A stretch of 14,326 nucleotides of DNA, from positions 24,433 to 38,758 of the forward strand of contig FR898173.1 in assembly GCA_000437395.1 (NCBI GenBank), written 5' to 3'. Source of the DNA: Clostridium sp. CAG:288. Lineage in GTDB: Bacteria > Bacillota_I > Bacilli_A > RFN20 > CAG-288. Numbering within the stretch: the first letter of the stretch is position 1; every line of letters starts with the position of its first letter. Shown one piece after another: positions 5,685-13,507 of the stretch. A program made the translations under genes and the position numbers. The notes under the pieces were generated by a model. It searched no databases. It was not told where the DNA came from and saw nothing but the letters and a program-made list of their open reading frames with translations.

Positions 5685-8600
5685 CTAATTGTTGGCCAAA
5701 ATCTCAATTACTTGATCAATAGTAGCTTCAGTATTATTAATCTTTAAACTATATCCTGTGTCTAATTTAACAATTGTAACCTTAGTATCTTCATCGATAG
5801 TCAAAACGAATTCATAACCATTTACTGAATAGAATTGATCTGATGTCATAGTTATAATATTACCTAAGTTTTCATTATCAACAACTTTAACAAAATCAAA
5901 TTCGACACTATATTGTCCGCTTGCTGAATAGTAATATTTAAAGCAAATAAATGAGTCACTATCACCAATATCGGTTATCGGATTCATATAACTATCTCTT
6001 TCAACATAATCGTATTTTTCATCATCGTTTGTAGCTGTATGAGTAAACGATTCTACTCTGCTACCTGCAACAAGTGATCCGTTTAAATAGTCTTCTTTAA
6101 TTACTCTTGTAGCAGTCTGCTCAGTTTTAGTGTTGTAGTCGATATAAGTTACCCTACGAGTGACATATGTATCTGATGAAGAAGCAACAGCTTCTAAAGA
6201 TGCATCATTTTTATCAACTAATTTTACATCGTTATTTATATAAGTAGCTTCGACGTTATCTAGTTCATTAATTGTCGTTGCTTTTATAACATCAGTCTCA
6301 CGACTAATAGTAAGAATATCTTTAAAGCCACTTCTTATAGCAATGGCAACAACTGAATCTTTTCCTATAGTATCTGAAACACTATTAACAATAGCTATGC
6401 CAAATGGAAAGTCATATTTTTCAACAAAGTTAGTATATCTATCAACAATTGTTGTCGAAGTAATTCTTTGAGCGTTAGCTGAAATATCAAGATAAATTAA
6501 ATATGAACCAGTACTTCCATCCTTTGAACCCATAGCATATTCACCATCGTTTACTGGAACTTCAAAGTAATACATAGTGTTTGTTAAAAAGTAATTCGAA
6601 GGAGTTTTCGAAATATAACTCATATCAAACACTTCAACATAATTATTTGGTAAAGTATCGCTTGCTGGACTAATAGTAGAGCCATGGACTCCATCTTCTA
6701 ATGTTATATAAGCCTCTGAATACTTTGGACTTAGTCCATCAGCATATTCATACACATAAGAATGGTTTTCTTCTCCATCACTATAGACTCTTGAAATTTC
6801 TCTAATTTGTTCAATCTTTTCATTGTCATCACGTGTAATATCATAAAGAGTGAAGAAAGAGTCATTGCTAGTAAAATATGTACCTGCAAAGAAGTTAATA
6901 TAACCTTTCTCTTTAAGATTAAAGTCAATACTAGATTCTGGAAATTCATAATTGTAATATTGATTACCATTAATTCTTACTTTTTTAGCTGTCATCAAAT
7001 AATCTTTAGAAACTCCATAGTTCATAAAGTGCAAACCATAAACATATGATGAGCCGCTTAAAATTGCATCCAAAGACTTTCTTGAATCATCGTACTTCTT
7101 TAAATTCAAACTATTAGTATCAGTTCCAGATGAAGGATACTTATTTGGATATTTATTTGATAATGTTCTACTAACACTAGTATTTGACTTGTTGTAATCA
7201 TCAGATATTCTTACGAACTCTTTATTACTATTTATTGTTACTACTTCAAGTCTTGAACTGCTATAACTATTAGCGTTAAGTGAACTACTTAAATAACTCA
7301 TTGCATATTGAGAAACACGCACATCACCAGCTCTATATGGACCTGAAGTTGAGCTTTCATCTGGATGCATGTAGCGCGATCCACCAATAATATACCCAGT
7401 ATTATTTTCCGTTGCTTCTATGTTATATGAAGTATCAGTTGTACTTTCATAGTCTTTTTCAACATTTAAAGGTAAATATGTGCCTTTGGTTGAGGATTTA
7501 ACACTCGTTATTTCTGTTGTAGAAGAATTGAAAACATAATAAGAAGAAGTACTTCCGTTTGTAAAACTTGAAGTATTTGAAGGTTTAGATCTTGAGTTAC
7601 TAGTAAATGAAATACCGTTACTAGTTATATTTAAATAATAATATGATCTCCATACACTATAATAAATGCTGTTATTATTAACTGTTAAAGAAGTCCTTGT
7701 CGTTGTTAAAGTAGCAGTAGTACCTGAATAGCCTAAATAATATGTTGTTCCGTCTATAATTGTTGAAACATAACCGGTACCATTTGTTGAACTTAATGTC
7801 CATAAAGTTGCTGAACTAGTGTTATTAACTATTCTAAAAGATACTGTTCCACTTTGATTTTTTATAACTGATAAATAAGCAGTACCAGCAGTATTTGAAA
7901 TATAATAACCTGTTGTTTGAACAGAGACTCTTGATATATCATCATAAACAGTTTTATTAACAGCTTCTTTTTGACCATAAAGGTACATAAATGATGTACT
8001 TGTAGAAGAAGAACTATATTTCGAGAATGTATAGCTTCCATCAAATCCTTTAGTATCATCGTCAAGAGTCGAAGAGGTTTCATATTCTTTCATATCATAA
8101 GTAAAGCTAGTAGCAGTCGTTGAACCACTTTCAACGCCATCTATTCTTCTAACAGTTGTAGTTGTATCAGTAGCGCTATAGTTAGAAGATTTATTTAAAG
8201 TAGCAGAAAGTCTATAGAAAATATTCTCCATAGCAATACTTCCGCCCCAACCACTAACATTACCTTCACCTTTAAAGTCGCTAGTAGAAACATCAACTCT
8301 CTTAGCGTTAAATGAAGTGTTTGAAACATTGATAAATGACTTATATTTATCAGTACAATATCCAACTAAACTATAGTCAGATAAATTATTACTTAAAGTT
8401 GTAATAGGATTTGTAGAAACAGTACTTGTATCTAATCTATTATTGCCTATTATTTTTATGTTATCTATAGTTCCGTTTACATACCCAGCAGCCATACCGA
8501 TTAATGTATTACTTGTTCTAGCGTGAACATCAATATTTTCTATACCTAGATTTTTAACCTCGTTAACACTACTATCATAAGTACCGACAACGTTATTTAA

Positions 8601-9116
8601 ATCTCCAACTACGCCAAATAAACCAATAATGTTCACATCGTTTAAAGTATCACCGACAGCTAACGGCTTTTTTGATATTTCTTTAGCACTAGTATCACTT
8701 GAGATTATATTTGAAACTGTCAAATTAGTTATAGTTTTATTATTACCATTAAAATTGCCTATGAATGGATATTTAGTTGTACCAATTGGAGGTAATGAAT
8801 AGTTATTCATATCCAAATCACTTTCAACACTAAAATAATACTGATTAGAGTTATCAGCATTAACTTTATTATTAAATACGCCTAAATATTGAAGCCAAGC
8901 AAGGTTATATAGGTGAATAGGTGCATTTAAAACATATGGATCTTCTTTAGTACCATTTCCTCTAGCAAAATATGCCGCAGCTGTCTTTCCATCTGCATCA
9001 TCAAAATCAACTCTTTTATATTCAATAATCCAAGCTAGAGAAGAACTTACAACTGCTGCAAAAGGAATAACCATTAAGGCAGCAAAAGCTATCTTTTTCA
9101 AACTTTCTTTTTTCAT
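5685..9116 (-). CDS. large exported surface protein with GLUG-like N-terminal region
   Basis: A 1143-residue protein with an N-terminal basic and hydrophobic signal (residues 1-29) ending SSSLAW. Residues 50-226 follow a known surface-protein layout: GNGTKEDPYVLNAPIHLYNLAWL, then PIGTTKYPFIGNFNGNNKTI, GLFGVVG, VKNLGIENIDV and GMAAGYVNGTIDNIKI, the strand-and-turn pattern of GLUG-type beta-solenoids. Residues 300-700 are very rich in Ser, Thr, Asn and Tyr; residues ~400-530 hold three similar units of about 42 residues. Residues 700-1143 look beta-rich. No LPXTG sorting signal or C-terminal membrane anchor is seen (it ends EILANN), so it is secreted or held non-covalently. A role in adhesion, matrix or glycan binding is inferred. 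The start has a GGCGG-type ribosome site inside the end of the upstream gene, 5 bases away; both share the c-di-GMP riboswitch leader. Confidence 0.85.
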   Translation of the reverse strand: MKKESLKKIAFAALMVIPFAAVVSSSLAWIIEYKRVDFDDADGKTAAAYFARGNGTKEDPYVLNAPIHLYNLAWLQYLGVFNNKVNADNSNQYYFSVESDLDMNNYSLPPIGTTKYPFIGNFNGNNKTITNLTVSNIISSDTSAKEISKKPLAVGDTLNDVNIIGLFGVVGDLNNVVGTYDSSVNEVKNLGIENIDVHARTSNTLIGMAAGYVNGTIDNIKIIGNNRLDTSTVSTNPITTLSNNLSDYSLVGYCTDKYKSFINVSNTSFNAKRVDVSTSDFKGEGNVSGWGGSIAMENIFYRLSATLNKSSNYSATDTTTTVRRIDGVESGSTTATSFTYDMKEYETSSTLDDDTKGFDGSYTFSKYSSSSTSTSFMYLYGQKEAVNKTVYDDISRVSVQTTGYYISNTAGTAYLSVIKNQSGTVSFRIVNNTSSATLWTLSSTNGTGYVSTIIDGTTYYLGYSGTTATLTTTRTSLTVNNNSIYYSVWRSYYYLNITSNGISFTSNSRSKPSNTSSFTNGSTSSYYVFNSSTTEITSVKSSTKGTYLPLNVEKDYESTTDTSYNIEATENNTGYIIGGSRYMHPDESSTSGPYRAGDVRVSQYAMSYLSSSLNANSYSSSRLEVVTINSNKEFVRISDDYNKSNTSVSRTLSNKYPNKYPSSGTDTNSLNLKKYDDSRKSLDAILSGSSYVYGLHFMNYGVSKDYLMTAKKVRINGNQYYNYEFPESSIDFNLKEKGYINFFAGTYFTSNDSFFTLYDITRDDNEKIEQIREISRVYSDGEENHSYVYEYADGLSPKYSEAYITLEDGVHGSTISPASDTLPNNYVEVFDMSYISKTPSNYFLTNTMYYFEVPVNDGEYAMGSKDGSTGSYLIYLDISANAQRITSTTIVDRYTNFVEKYDFPFGIAIVNSVSDTIGKDSVVAIAIRSGFKDILTISRETDVIKATTINELDNVEATYINNDVKLVDKNDASLEAVASSSDTYVTRRVTYIDYNTKTEQTATRVIKEDYLNGSLVAGSRVESFTHTATNDDEKYDYVERDSYMNPITDIGDSDSFICFKYYYSASGQYSVEFDFVKVVDNENLGNIITMTSDQFYSVNGYEFVLTIDEDTKVTIVKLDTGYSLKINNTEATIDQVIEILANN

Positions 9117-9121
9117 AAGTA

Positions 9122-9886
9122 TTAATCCGCCTTTAAAATATAAAAGTTAAAATCACAATCATAGCTAATATATGATCTTCCTTCTTCATCAGCATCATCA
9201 GCACTAAATATTACATCGTTCCCAATATTTAAAGAATATATAGTTTCAATAGAAGCAAAGTTATAGTTAACGACAATATATATAACACTGACATCAGTAA
9301 ACGTATGCATTAAAATTCTTTTTTCTTCGACTAATCCAGTATATGTATCGTTAACGAAAGTCACTTTATCGTTATTATCATTACAAGTATCATTTAATTT
9401 AAGATTATAGTGGTTATCAATAGTATTATTATCGATATAACTCTCATCAAAAGCGTAAAAATCAACTATGCTAGTTAAAGAATTTCCTGTCTTTTTTAGC
9501 AAATATTCCTGTTTTAACTCACCATTTTCATCAACTTCACCTTGATAGTAAGTAGCTGATGTTTCAACGCTTAAATATATGCTTGAATATTTGCTATCTA
9601 GTTCTACTCTAATCAAAGTTTGATACTTTGCACTATCGACAGCATATTTTCCAAAATTATAATTCTTACTTCCATTAACATAAAAAGGTAAGATGTCCTC
9701 ATCAGTTTCATATGTCGTATCACAAGTGTGAAAAGTAACATTTTTGACTATTTCATTTTTATATAGATTTATACTTCCACCATTAGTCTGAGAGCTTCTT
9801 ACAGCGCTAAACCAAGCTATTGTTGAAACTATTGTAACCAAAAAACAGGACATCAAAAGAAGTATCGAAATAGATAATTTTTTCAT
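9122..9886 (-). CDS. exported protein with SipW/TasA-like signal segment, function unknown
   Basis: A 254-residue secreted protein and the first gene of the riboswitch-controlled operon. The start is placed at the ATG 9884-9886: MKKLSISILL is a textbook signal start and AGGA lies 5 bases upstream. A second in-frame ATG at 9902-9904 would add six residues (MSNRIF) and also has a GGAGA-like site, so it is not excluded. The hydrophobic stretch ends VSTIAWFSAVRSS, similar to the SSSLAW of the partner gene and to signals of TasA/camelysin-type proteins (hydrophobic segment, then A-W/Y-F). The mature part is Asp/Asn/Tyr-rich, likely all beta, with three Cys (about 55, 168 and 244 in this numbering). 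No anchor is visible. It may be a minor matrix or fibre component acting with the large protein. TasA-like identity is a guess from the signal only. Confidence 0.8.
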   Translation of the reverse strand: MKKLSISILLLMSCFLVTIVSTIAWFSAVRSSQTNGGSINLYKNEIVKNVTFHTCDTTYETDEDILPFYVNGSKNYNFGKYAVDSAKYQTLIRVELDSKYSSIYLSVETSATYYQGEVDENGELKQEYLLKKTGNSLTSIVDFYAFDESYIDNNTIDNHYNLKLNDTCNDNNDKVTFVNDTYTGLVEEKRILMHTFTDVSVIYIVVNYNFASIETIYSLNIGNDVIFSADDADEEGRSYISYDCDFNFYILKAD

Positions 9887-9934
9887 AAAAATCCTGTTGC
9901 TCATCTATAGAAATCTCCATCATGTAGCAACTGG
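9884..9934 (-). promoter_or_regulatory. riboswitch expression platform sequestering the ribosome site
   Basis: On the minus strand CCAGTTGCT (9926-9934), the 3' arm of the aptamer, can pair with AGCAACAGG (9893-9901): eight pairs with one A-A mismatch. The second arm contains most of the ribosome site (AGGA) of the ATG at 9884-9886, and TTTTT follows directly. The same TTGCT can instead pair with AGCAA at the aptamer's 5' edge. The two folds exclude each other, so ligand binding should free the ribosome site or prevent a weak terminator: an ON switch. The pairings are seen; the direction of control is inferred. Confidence 0.6.
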
Positions 9935-9995
9935 CTATCCAATTTAGGACCCTCTAGTTTTGCGTCACTACCTTACGATAGCTTTGCTTTTTTAC
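9925..9995 (-). ncRNA. cyclic di-GMP-I (GEMM-I) riboswitch aptamer
   Basis: Read on the minus strand, the GEMM-I landmarks occur in order: GCAAAGC, a hairpin CTATC-GTAA-GGTAG closed by a GNRA tetraloop, the conserved GACGCAAAACTA, GAGGGTCCTAAA (tetraloop-receptor side), GGATAGCCAGTTGC. AGCAA at the 5' edge pairs with TTGCT at the 3' edge to close the structure. The GTAA tetraloop and the CCTAA/GGATAG receptor are what the fold needs to dock. Predicted transcription start is at about 9995, so the RNA begins almost with the aptamer. It controls the two exported proteins downstream and ties them to c-di-GMP levels. Confidence 0.92.
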
Positions 9996-10001
9996 AAAAG
10001 A

Positions 10002-10030
10002 ATTATATATATATTATATATAAAGGTCAA
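10002..10030 (-). promoter_or_regulatory. strong sigma-A promoter of the riboswitch-surface protein operon
   Basis: On the minus strand: TTGACC (10025-10030), a 17-base spacer and a perfect TATAAT (10002-10007). This is the best promoter match in the window. Start expected near 9995, just ahead of the aptamer, so control is mainly after initiation. Confidence 0.88.
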
Positions 10031-10108
10031 ATATTTTATTTAAATTAGGATAATAACTAATTGTATTTTATTAAATTTAATATATAAAGTAATTAAAATT
10101 AATTATTA

Positions 10109-10117
10109 TGCTATAAT
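10109..10117 (+). promoter_or_regulatory. extended -10 promoter giving a probable leaderless mRNA
   Basis: TGCTATAAT is a perfect TG-n-TATAAT extended -10. It ends 7 bases before the ATG at 10125, so transcription should begin at or beside the start codon. No Shine-Dalgarno is present in the AT-only sequence before the ATG. No convincing -35 is seen (GTAATT), as is common with extended -10 promoters. Confidence 0.7.
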
Positions 10118-10124
10118 AAAATAC

Positions 10125-11684
10125 ATGGAAAAAAAGTCAAAAAGAGTTTTAAAAATTATCGTCACTTCACTTTTTACATTTTTAAGTGCTGTAATAATTT
10201 TTGAATCATGTCTCGATGGCGAAACATCAGCTAAACAATCAAAGTTTATAGCTAATACTATCGAAAAAGTTTTATTAAAAATAAATCCACCAAAGAAAGT
10301 CGAAGTAAAAGACATAGAAATTAATAATACTCAGACAAACTACCCAACAAATTATTCTTTTAAACTTGATTACTCTATTTTCCCATCAGAAGCAACAGAT
10401 CATAGTGTTTCTTTTGAGTCTTCAAATTCAAATGTAGTATCTATATCTAACGATGGAGTTGTCAATATAAAAAACATAACTTCTAACACTGAAGATTTTT
10501 TTATTAAAGTAATATCTAATTCAAATAACGATGTTTCAAAAGTATATAACTTTAATGTAAGCAAATACTATCCAACTGATATAAGATTATTATTAGATAA
10601 TTATTCTTCAGTAACAAACGAATCCTCGATTGAGCTTTATAATAGTTTTCCATGCCATTTTGATATTGATTTTATCGGTAATAATTATGTAACAGAAAAA
10701 GAATATTCCTTAGATTATGACAAAGATTATTTAAGCGTTGAAAATGGATATTTAACTCCTTTAAAAAATGGAAAAACAAGTATAAATTTGACTACATATA
10801 ACTTAAATAAACAATATGAAGTAAATATAACAGAAAACCCAGATAAAGATAAAGTAATTACTTCCCTTAAACTTGATTCAAACGAATTACAAGTCTATGC
10901 CACATCAAAAGTAAAAATATTTAATAACGAAGTAGAAATAAAACAGAATTTTGTTTTGTCATCAAGTAATCTAAACATTATCTCAGTAGATTCAAACGCC
11001 CGAACAATAATTGCAGTCTCTGCTGGTGAAGCGACAATTACTCTTTATGGTAATAATGGTGAGATATTGAATACTAAAATTAAAGTAATAGAACATTTAA
11101 ACAAACCTATTGTCACAATACCTGGCCTTAATAATAACTTATTAGATTTAAAAATATATGATAAAGTTCCGCTTTTTATTTCATTTCCTGAAGAAACAAC
11201 TTATAAAAGTTATAGCGTTATAATTGATGACACCAGTATCATTACTTTAAATGATAATATTATAAGTGCAATAAAAGATGGTTCAACGACATTAAGAGTT
11301 AAACTAAATAACGAAAATGAAAACTATACAGTAGAAATAAATGTTGTCGTCAGACAATCAACAATATCAAATTTCTCAAAGTTTGCTTTTCTAATAAGAA
11401 AAAGTATCGGTCATCTAATGTCCTTTTTTGCTTTAGGTCTATTAGCTTTTTTAACATTTTATTTAAGTTTTGGCAAATCTTATAAAACATTATTTGTAAT
11501 TCTATATGGATTTACAATTGCTGGATTAAGTGAATTAATTCAAATACTAACCCCTGGAAGATATGGAACAATTCAAGATGTTGGTATAGATTGTTTAGGC
11601 TATTATGCTGCTATAGTTTTACTTTCTATAATATTTGGATTAGAACTTTTAATTAAATACCTAAAATCAAAAAAAAATAATTAG
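10125..11684 (+). CDS. VanZ-family membrane protein with Ig-like (Big-type) domains inserted in its outer loop
   Basis: A 519-residue membrane protein. Residues 8-27 are a membrane helix, followed by FESCLDGETSAKQSKFIANTIEKVL (split as 26-38 and 39-50), which matches the post-helix-1 segment of VanZ-like proteins (SSQPGxxSxxxS...). The rest of the VanZ domain comes only at 420-511: Arg425-Lys426 and His430 before helix 2 (RKSIGHL), Glu470 and Gln473 (SELIQ), Pro477 and Arg479, Asp485, and helix 4. Between them (~57-410) lie about four beta-sandwich-like repeats of 80-90 residues with the Big motif pattern (SSNSNVVSISNDGVVNI; VSAGEATITLYG; IKDGSTTLRVKL). So extracellular Ig-like domains seem to be inserted within a split VanZ domain. 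VanZ gives low-level teicoplanin resistance in enterococci; the role of most relatives is unknown. The gene has no ribosome site and appears leaderless. Cell-surface or wall function is likely. Confidence 0.85.
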   Translation: MEKKSKRVLKIIVTSLFTFLSAVIIFESCLDGETSAKQSKFIANTIEKVLLKINPPKKVEVKDIEINNTQTNYPTNYSFKLDYSIFPSEATDHSVSFESSNSNVVSISNDGVVNIKNITSNTEDFFIKVISNSNNDVSKVYNFNVSKYYPTDIRLLLDNYSSVTNESSIELYNSFPCHFDIDFIGNNYVTEKEYSLDYDKDYLSVENGYLTPLKNGKTSINLTTYNLNKQYEVNITENPDKDKVITSLKLDSNELQVYATSKVKIFNNEVEIKQNFVLSSSNLNIISVDSNARTIIAVSAGEATITLYGNNGEILNTKIKVIEHLNKPIVTIPGLNNNLLDLKIYDKVPLFISFPEETTYKSYSVIIDDTSIITLNDNIISAIKDGSTTLRVKLNNENENYTVEINVVVRQSTISNFSKFAFLIRKSIGHLMSFFALGLLAFLTFYLSFGKSYKTLFVILYGFTIAGLSELIQILTPGRYGTIQDVGIDCLGYYAAIVLLSIIFGLELLIKYLKSKKNN

Positions 11685-11711
11685 CATTTTACTTGAAAAC
11701 GAATATGCTAA
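11681..11711 (+). repeat. inverted repeat over the -35 of the MATE gene
   Basis: TTAGCAT (11681-11687) and ATGCTAA (11705-11711) form a perfect 7-bp inverted repeat with a 17-base centre containing the TTGAAA -35. There is no T-run after it, so it is a poor terminator. It could be a repressor operator or simply a weak hairpin at the end of the VanZ-type gene, whose stop TAG lies in the left arm. Confidence 0.45.
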
Positions 11712-11721
11712 GGTATAGATT
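11693..11721 (+). promoter_or_regulatory. candidate promoter of the MATE gene (near-leaderless)
   Basis: TTGAAA (11693-11698), a 17-base spacer, then TAGATT (11716-11721); TATAGA at 11714 is an alternative with a 15-base spacer. The ATG at 11730 is 8 bases beyond the -10 and no Shine-Dalgarno is present (TTTCGGT precedes it), so the transcript would have 0-2 leader bases. Confidence 0.5.
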
Positions 11722-11729
11722 ATTTCGGT

Positions 11730-13106
11730 ATGAAAAAGATAGAAATGACTACGGGATCTATCCCTAAAAAAATATTACAGTTTTCTCTTCCAATGATTGT
11801 TGGAAGTATTTTTCAATTAACTTATTCAACTATAGATGGAATTGTTATAGGAAGATTCATTGATAAAAGTGCTTTAGCTGCTGTTGGAGCTGCTACACCT
11901 ATCTTCAATATTCTCTTATTTTTATTAGTCGGACTATGTAATGGTGCTTCAATATTGATGTCAGAGCTATTTGCCCAAAAGAAGCCAAAAACACTTAAGC
12001 AAAACATTGGAACCTCTATAAGTTCAGGGTCAATACTATCTATTATTCTTACTATATTAATAATTGTTTTTGCTCGTCCAATTTTAAAAGCAACTGGTGT
12101 TAAAACCGAATTGTTAACAGATGCTACAAATTACTTGATTTTTGTATCTATCGGCTTAGTTTTTTCTTTTATAAATAATATTTATACTGCTGCTTTACGA
12201 AGTACTGGAGACTCTCTTAGACCACTTTATATTTTAGCCCTAACATCTGTTATAAATATCGGCTTAGACTTTGCATTTGTCTTAGGTTTTAAAATGGGAG
12301 TAATAGGAGCCGCAATCGCTACTTCTATATCAATGGCTTTATCAGCAATAATTTGTATTTTCTATGCAGCGTATGTAGATGATTTGTTCAAATTTAAGCT
12401 TAGCGATTTTAAAATTGTCAAACCACAATTAATTGAAACAAGCAAATATGCTATTGCTTCAGCCTTACAACAAATAGTTTTATTTATAGGAAAATCCATT
12501 GTTCAAATAAGTATTAACACTTTATCAATTGATGCCCAAGCTGCCTTTACTGCAGCAAGTAAGATTGATGACTATGCAATTACTCCTATTCAATGCTTTG
12601 GAAATACAGCGGCAATGTTCATTGCTCAAAACAGAGGAGCACGTAAGCCTGAAAGATGCAAAAAAGGTTTATTTACAGGAATGATATTAAGCGTAATATA
12701 CGCATCAATTGCTTGCTTAGTCGCATATTTTGGAAACAATCTATTAGTCAAAATGTTCTTAGATTCAGAAGATAATGTTGCTGAAGTTATTGAAGAAGGA
12801 GCTAAATATTATCAATATATGGCTTTCTTCTATTTCTTTCCTGCTTTAACAAATTCAGTTCAAAGTTATTTTAGAGGATTAGGAAAACTAAATATTGTCT
12901 TTTATTCAACAACAGTTCAAATCATATTTAGAGCTTCTTCATCCTTCTTCTTAATTAAGAGTTTTGAAATTACTGGTGCAGCACTATGCACAGGAGTAGG
13001 TTGGACATTTATGCTCCTATTTGAAGTGCCAATTTTAATATATTATTTAAGAACTAAAAAAGGTCTTAACCATACATCTTCTGTAGATGTTATTAAGTAT
13101 AAATAA
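11730..13106 (+). CDS. MATE-family multidrug/organic cation efflux transporter
   Basis: A 458-residue, 12-helix membrane transporter of normal length for the MATE family, which exports drugs and metabolites in exchange for Na+ or H+. The N-terminus GSIPKKILQFSLPMIVGSIFQLTY (split as residues 9-20 and 21-32) and then STIDGIVIGRF with Asp36, and ALAAVGAATPI (49-58), are characteristic. The two-fold symmetry of the family is visible: ELFAQKKPKTLKQ in the first half corresponds to FIAQNRGARKPERCKKG in the second, each a basic cytoplasmic loop followed by a helix. It is closest in feel to the MepA/DinF-like branch, but the substrate cannot be told. The DNA shows no ribosome site and the -10 is 8 bases from the ATG. 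It lies 45 bases after the VanZ-type gene on the same strand and may be cotranscribed as well as having its own promoter. Confidence 0.93.
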   Translation: MKKIEMTTGSIPKKILQFSLPMIVGSIFQLTYSTIDGIVIGRFIDKSALAAVGAATPIFNILLFLLVGLCNGASILMSELFAQKKPKTLKQNIGTSISSGSILSIILTILIIVFARPILKATGVKTELLTDATNYLIFVSIGLVFSFINNIYTAALRSTGDSLRPLYILALTSVINIGLDFAFVLGFKMGVIGAAIATSISMALSAIICIFYAAYVDDLFKFKLSDFKIVKPQLIETSKYAIASALQQIVLFIGKSIVQISINTLSIDAQAAFTAASKIDDYAITPIQCFGNTAAMFIAQNRGARKPERCKKGLFTGMILSVIYASIACLVAYFGNNLLVKMFLDSEDNVAEVIEEGAKYYQYMAFFYFFPALTNSVQSYFRGLGKLNIVFYSTTVQIIFRASSSFFLIKSFEITGAALCTGVGWTFMLLFEVPILIYYLRTKKGLNHTSSVDVIKYK

Positions 13107-13507
13107 TATATAAGCTATATTGAAATATTTTATAGATATCTTAAATTTTATTCTTATAAAAATTTAGTAAAGCAAATGAAAGAATACTTAAAAAGAAGTA
13201 ATAATATTCCTACATGTGTGTTAGGTTGGAAAACACCACTTGAAAATCGTGTGGAATTATTATTTCTTTTAAAAAATACCATTAATGGTTTAATAAATTG
13301 TTTAGATTTTTAACAAGACTTTGACAATTCATCATTATTTCTATAACTAAATTTACTTTGCCATAAAATTGCCTGTTATTACCTACATTTTCAACCGATA
13401 AAAAACTACACAATTATATTGATAATTATAGTCAAATTATATATTCACTTACTTAATTAGAATTTACTTTGTCAATTAATAATTAAATTGAACTTTATAT
13501 AGCAAAT
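13107..13507 (+). other. gene-poor, very AT-rich intergenic region
   Basis: Apart from the transposase-like remnant at 13164-13313, no intact gene is seen in these 401 bases. There is no convincing terminator after the MATE stop. An 11-base direct repeat AATTTACTTTG occurs at 13350-13360 and 13461-13471, and TCAATT/AATTGA (about 13471-13491) is an AT-only inverted repeat beyond the lipoprotein stop. Given the base composition these may be chance. Confidence 0.5.
13164..13313 (+). pseudogene. remnant of a transposase C-terminus
   Basis: An open stretch that ends at TAA 13311-13313 encodes, from the ATG at 13176, 45 residues including KRSNNIPTCVLGWKTPLENR. The pattern (N-x-x-P ... L-G-[WY]-K-T-P-x-E) is the typical C-terminal end of DDE transposases of the IS30/IS3 type. 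The upstream catalytic part is missing, no start with ribosome site is present and no terminal repeats are obvious, so this would be a decayed fragment. The G+C is higher than the flanking sequence. The similarity rests on one short motif, so confidence is modest; a small unrelated peptide is possible. Confidence 0.4.

Noticed and set aside
9887..9904. Upstream ATG (9902-9904) as the start of the first riboswitch-controlled gene
   Set aside because: Not excluded, but the inner ATG gives a standard MKK signal peptide and its ribosome site is the one that the riboswitch hairpin covers; the upstream ATG falls in the hairpin loop.
13278..13289. Palindrome ACCATTAATGGT
   Set aside because: The stem is at most 4-5 bp with almost no loop, and it lies within the transposase-like remnant; it is neither a credible terminator nor supported as an operator.
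13350..13471. Direct repeat AATTTACTTTG (two copies 111 bases apart) as insertion-site duplication
   Set aside because: Eleven AT-rich bases in such sequence can recur by chance, and no matching inverted ends or element lies between them.
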